From Mariprofundus sp. (GTDB taxonomy: Bacteria > Pseudomonadota > Zetaproteobacteria > Mariprofundales > Mariprofundaceae), in contig WFUI01000088.1 in assembly GCA_015485035.1 (NCBI GenBank), positions 1 through 10,113 of the forward strand: a DNA stretch of 10,113 bases, in the 5' to 3' direction. The notes below the pieces were generated by a model that was not told the origin of the DNA, did not search any database, and saw nothing but the letters and a program-made list of their open reading frames with translations. Made by a program: the position numbers and the translations under genes. Below are positions 7,291 to 10,113 of this stretch, in pieces; positions within the stretch are counted from its first letter, which is position 1; each line of letters begins with the position of its first letter.

Positions 7291-9801
7291 TCATACATTC
7301 TTTTGACGAAGGCTGGCAAGCAAGGCATCCATGTCTTTTCCATCATCAGGGTATACCACCGAAGTGATCCGGATGGGGAGGCCGGTTGTTACTTGCCGGA
7401 GCCTGTTCATGGCGCCTTTGATTTTTTCCTTGTCCGTATTAAGCAGGATAATAAAAAACTCTCCCTTCTCTTCTCCGAGCCCGAGAATCTCATGCTTGCG
7501 TACGGCCTCCTTCAGTAATATAGCGACAGAAGCATCATGCTGGTTTTCCGATTCGGACAATACCTTCAGGCAAAGCAAACCAAATTTCAGTTCCATTCTG
7601 TGATGCAGGGACATAATAAAACCGGAGTGTGTAAGCACATGTTCCCACGTCAGCAGGTGAGTTGCAGGGTCAATAATTTTAACTTTATGGTTCTTGGCCT
7701 TGCCCGGTTGTGTGGTTATTAGGGGCAGCGTAAAAGTGAACGTACTGCCTTGTCCTTCTGTGCTGTTTACCCAAATCTGGCCACCGTGCAGTTCAACCAT
7801 ACGTTGACTTAACGCCAGACCCAGCCCGGTCCCCTCGAATTGCCTGGCAAGGGAGCTGTCGATTTGTCTAAAGGGTTGAAATATCGCTGTCTGGTTCTCT
7901 TTTGAAATGCCAATTCCGGTGTCTGCAACGCTGATTTCAAAGACATCAGCATTCACGGGGGTATTTTCCTTCTTTGTTTTATGCGCGGATAGCCGTATAG
8001 AACCACCCTCCGGTGTAAACTTGACCGCATTGGAAAGCAGATTATAGACGATTTGTTTAACCTTGCGCTCGTCGGCCATGATTAGGCCAATATCGTTCGG
8101 GATATCGGAATCAAGCTGGATTGCATGTTTCATGGCGCTTTCCCTGATCATGGCGAGGCTGTTTTCAACCAGTTGGGCCAGATCAAATTCGTTGAGACTG
8201 AGCTCCATTTTCCCCGCTTCAATCTTGGACAAATCCAGAATATCGTTGATCAGCGATAGCAAATGGTGGCTGCTTTCCAGAACATCACCCAGATACTCTT
8301 TCTGCTTATCCGTGACATCGCCGGCCAGACCATCGGAGATCAGTTCGGAAAAACCAATGATGGAATTTAGCGGGGTCCTGAGCTCATGGCTCATGGTTGC
8401 GAGGAAGGCGGATTTTGCCCGGTTGGCTGATTCTGCCTGTTCCTTGGCGGCAAGCACATCTTTGGTGCGCTGTTGCACGATTTTCTCAAGATTCTCGGTG
8501 TATTTTAATAGTTTATCTTTTGCCTGGTACTGCGAAATAATAATGCCGGCAATGTGGGTCGCTGTGGTTATCAATTCCAGTTCGGTTTTCCCGGGAGAAT
8601 ACGGTTTGCCAGAATACAGTGCAAATGTACCGATGACCTTGTTGTTCGCGCCACGGATTGGCATGGACCAGCATGCCCGCAATCCGTATGTCAGTGCGAT
8701 ATCCCTGTAGTCTTGCCATCGTGGGTCGGTGGCGATGTCACTGGCGATAACTGTTTCATTCCTGTAGGCACTGGTGCCGCATGATCCGGTGTTTGGGCCG
8801 ATTTCGACACCGTCGATGAAAGTATTATAGGCTTCGGGAAGATTGGGTGCGGAACCTGTGTGCAGGTGTTTTCCGCTACTATCCAGGATCAGAATCGAGC
8901 TGAGCATTCCCGGAACTTGTGATTCGATCATTAGATTCAGTGCTTTCAGTACTTCTTGCTGTGGATATCCGCCAGATAACATTTTCAGCACATGATTTTC
9001 TTCCTGCGTTAGTTGTTCGATCCGTTTGCGTTTGCTGGTATCATGTATGAGCATCTGGATTGCAGGTTTGTTGATGTATTCAACAGGAATGGAGCGGACT
9101 TCCGCATGGAAAATCTCACCATCCAGACGTTTCCATTTCCCATCAAGCACGGATTCCGGCCGGTATTCCTGTAAAACGGTTTGCATGCGTCTGGCCACCG
9201 TTTTTTGTTCGTCCGGTGATACGAGATCCATAATCGCCCGACCATTCAGTGCATCGGCATTGGGAGCTCTGAACATGGTTGCTGCCGCAGGATTGGAAAA
9301 TGTAATCTCGCCTTCACAATGAACCACGACTGCATCAGGAATTGCTTCGATAAGTGCCCTGTAGCGGAACTCACTTTCAAAAACATCCCGGTTTACATCA
9401 GATTCTTCCTGCAAACGCAGGTTTTTCCGTTTCAGCGAATGGTGAGATATCCAGTGTTTGATCACATGGGTTAACTCGTAGGGGGTGACCGGTTTTTCGA
9501 GATAGTCCACCGCCCCTTCGCGCAGGGCCTTGATTGCATTGTCTTTGCTGGCATAAGCTGAAACAATGATCACCGGGCAATTTGGTTGATGATGATGAAT
9601 ATATTTTAGCAGTTCAATACCGGACTTGCCCTCAAGCACCAAATCTATCAATGCAAGATCAAAAGGTTTTTCGAGCAGGGGAACAGCTTGTTCATAACTG
9701 GCGGCATCACATACATGGAATCCGGCATATTCAATGATTGTGTGGAATATTTCCCGTGTGGAAGCTTCATTTTCAACCAGGAGTACTTCAGATCGATTCA
9801 T
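7291..9801 (-). CDS. sensor histidine kinase with N-terminal receiver: REC-PAS-GAF-HisKA-HATPase plus GGDEF-like tail
   Basis: An 836-residue cytoplasmic protein without signal peptide or membrane segments. Residues 3-120 form a receiver domain with phospho-acceptor D53 ([13 protein letters not shown]), S81 and K103. A PAS domain covers about 142-256. A GAF domain covers about 275-425 with the typical [23 protein letters not shown] and [10 protein letters not shown] segments. A coiled-coil linker (about 425-463) leads to HisKA with H472 ([20 protein letters not shown]). The HATPase_c domain has N-box N591, DTGIGI (627-632), FQPFRQ and GTGLGLALS (657-665). The last 130 residues have no second receiver or HPt domain but resemble a degenerate GGDEF fold. 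Known kinases of this type autophosphorylate the His and pass phosphate to a partner regulator; the N-terminal REC may tune this. The ATG at 9801 has GGAGG 5 nt upstream; an ATG at 9805 is out of frame. It follows an HD-GYP gene on the same strand after 123 bp. Confidence 0.94.
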   Translation of the reverse strand: MNRSEVLLVENEASTREIFHTIIEYAGFHVCDAASYEQAVPLLEKPFDLALIDLVLEGKSGIELLKYIHHHQPNCPVIIVSAYASKDNAIKALREGAVDYLEKPVTPYELTHVIKHWISHHSLKRKNLRLQEESDVNRDVFESEFRYRALIEAIPDAVVVHCEGEITFSNPAAATMFRAPNADALNGRAIMDLVSPDEQKTVARRMQTVLQEYRPESVLDGKWKRLDGEIFHAEVRSIPVEYINKPAIQMLIHDTSKRKRIEQLTQEENHVLKMLSGGYPQQEVLKALNLMIESQVPGMLSSILILDSSGKHLHTGSAPNLPEAYNTFIDGVEIGPNTGSCGTSAYRNETVIASDIATDPRWQDYRDIALTYGLRACWSMPIRGANNKVIGTFALYSGKPYSPGKTELELITTATHIAGIIISQYQAKDKLLKYTENLEKIVQQRTKDVLAAKEQAESANRAKSAFLATMSHELRTPLNSIIGFSELISDGLAGDVTDKQKEYLGDVLESSHHLLSLINDILDLSKIEAGKMELSLNEFDLAQLVENSLAMIRESAMKHAIQLDSDIPNDIGLIMADERKVKQIVYNLLSNAVKFTPEGGSIRLSAHKTKKENTPVNADVFEISVADTGIGISKENQTAIFQPFRQIDSSLARQFEGTGLGLALSQRMVELHGGQIWVNSTEGQGSTFTFTLPLITTQPGKAKNHKVKIIDPATHLLTWEHVLTHSGFIMSLHHRMELKFGLLCLKVLSESENQHDASVAILLKEAVRKHEILGLGEEKGEFFIILLNTDKEKIKGAMNRLRQVTTGLPIRITSVVYPDDGKDMDALLASLRQKNV

Positions 9802-9821
9802 CCATGCCTCCGCGATGCATT

Positions 9822-9850
9822 GATTTGCAAACAGCTTTGCATATTGTCAA
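9822..9850 (-). promoter_or_regulatory. possible promoter/operator before the kinase gene
   Basis: On the - strand a perfect -35 box TTGACA lies at 9850-9845, but the hexamer 17 nt further, CAAATC, is a poor -10. The spacer contains the perfect palindrome TGCAAA-CAGC-TTTGCA (9826-9841), which could be an operator half-site pair or a hairpin. It lies 24 bp or more upstream of the ATG. Confidence 0.3.
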
Positions 9851-9924
9851 AGAATACCTGTGTGGTGAATACAGGCAGTTCTTTTGTAATGCCGGGCAAG
9901 GAAGCCCCATGATGTCGGAGGGGG

Positions 9925-10113
9925 TTATGTTCCATGAGAATCAAAAACTTCTTCAAGGGTATCGGCGCTTGATTGAAATGCAGCCAGTATATCCGGATCA
10001 AAATGGGCGGGACTGGTGCGGCCATCGCCCTGGATGATAATGTGCAGCGTTTTGAGATGATCGAAACCGGGTTTGTAGGGGCGCTTGCTTCTGAGTGCAT
10101 CATAGACATCGCA
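9925..10113 (-). CDS. HD-GYP domain protein, C-terminal fragment (5' part beyond the window)
   Basis: Reading the - strand from the window edge gives 62 open codons and a TAA at 9927-9925. The peptide begins CDVYDALRSKRPYKPGFDH, contains GDGRTSPAHFDPDILAAF and ends EEVFDSHGT. This is the conserved end of HD-GYP domains: the VADVYDAL-S-RPYK helix followed by the FDP motif found in response regulators of the RpfG type, which degrade c-di-GMP. The N-terminal part, including the HD metal site and any receiver domain, is outside, so REC-HD-GYP is inferred and not seen. It differs clearly from the end of the PAS-HD-GYP protein at 2545, which lacks the GDGRTSP-FDP segment, so it is a paralogue. It lies 123 bp upstream of the sensor kinase gene on the same strand and is a plausible partner of it. 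Confidence 0.85.
   Translation of the reverse strand, partial: CDVYDALRSKRPYKPGFDHLKTLHIIIQGDGRTSPAHFDPDILAAFQSSADTLEEVFDSHGT

Noticed and set aside
8063..8710. 215-codon + strand frame inside the kinase gene
   Set aside because: Its Ser/Arg-rich translation is the complement of the HisKA/GAF coding region, which has clear domain motifs in the other strand.
9855..9885. CCTGT/ACAGG hairpin on the - strand after the HD-GYP fragment as a terminator
   Set aside because: Only a 5-bp stem with a 9-nt loop and a mixed TATTCTTT tail; too weak to call.
9798..10109. Open frame of 103 codons on the - strand at the right edge
   Set aside because: It overlaps, in another frame, the strongly HD-GYP-like peptide ending at 9925 and the start of the kinase gene. 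Its own translation resembles no known family.

Overview
The window comes from a Gram-negative bacterium with moderate GC content, judged by eye at around 50%. It encodes a signal-peptide-bearing outer-membrane beta-barrel protein ending in Phe, the MEP isoprenoid enzyme DXS, UppP and Lgt, and large PAS/GAF/HD-GYP signalling proteins. A proteobacterium is most likely. Gamma- or Zetaproteobacteria would fit, but the sequence alone does not settle the class.

Left part (1-2509, + strand): the 3' part of dxs is followed by tlyA. Between them lies a 189-bp segment bounded by perfect 13-bp inverted repeats, which looks like a small non-autonomous transposable element (MITE-like). Its right end lies 12 bp from the TTG start codon of tlyA. 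Next, on the - strand and convergent to tlyA, is a 728-residue protein with four PAS domains and a complete HD-GYP domain (2545-4731), a probable c-di-GMP phosphodiesterase.

Middle (4732-6612): a 279-bp divergent intergenic region leads into uppP-lgt, a probable two-gene + strand operon. UppP recycles the undecaprenyl carrier used for peptidoglycan. Lgt starts lipoprotein maturation from phosphatidylglycerol. Both are inner-membrane enzymes of envelope building.

Right part (6619-10113, all - strand, read right to left): first the C-terminal 62 residues of an HD-GYP protein that enters from beyond the window. Then comes an 836-residue sensor kinase with the order REC, PAS, GAF, HisKA, HATPase_c and a C-terminal region that resembles a degenerate GGDEF domain. 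Last is a small outer-membrane beta-barrel protein. The HD-GYP protein and the kinase probably belong to one signalling locus. With the PAS-HD-GYP protein, three of the eight genes relate to c-di-GMP-type signalling.

No tRNA, rRNA, CRISPR array, prophage or complete insertion sequence was seen. Most of the window is core genes plus signalling genes. The most unusual items are the MITE-like insert and the kinase with a pseudo-GGDEF tail. I did not find a clearly new multi-gene system.
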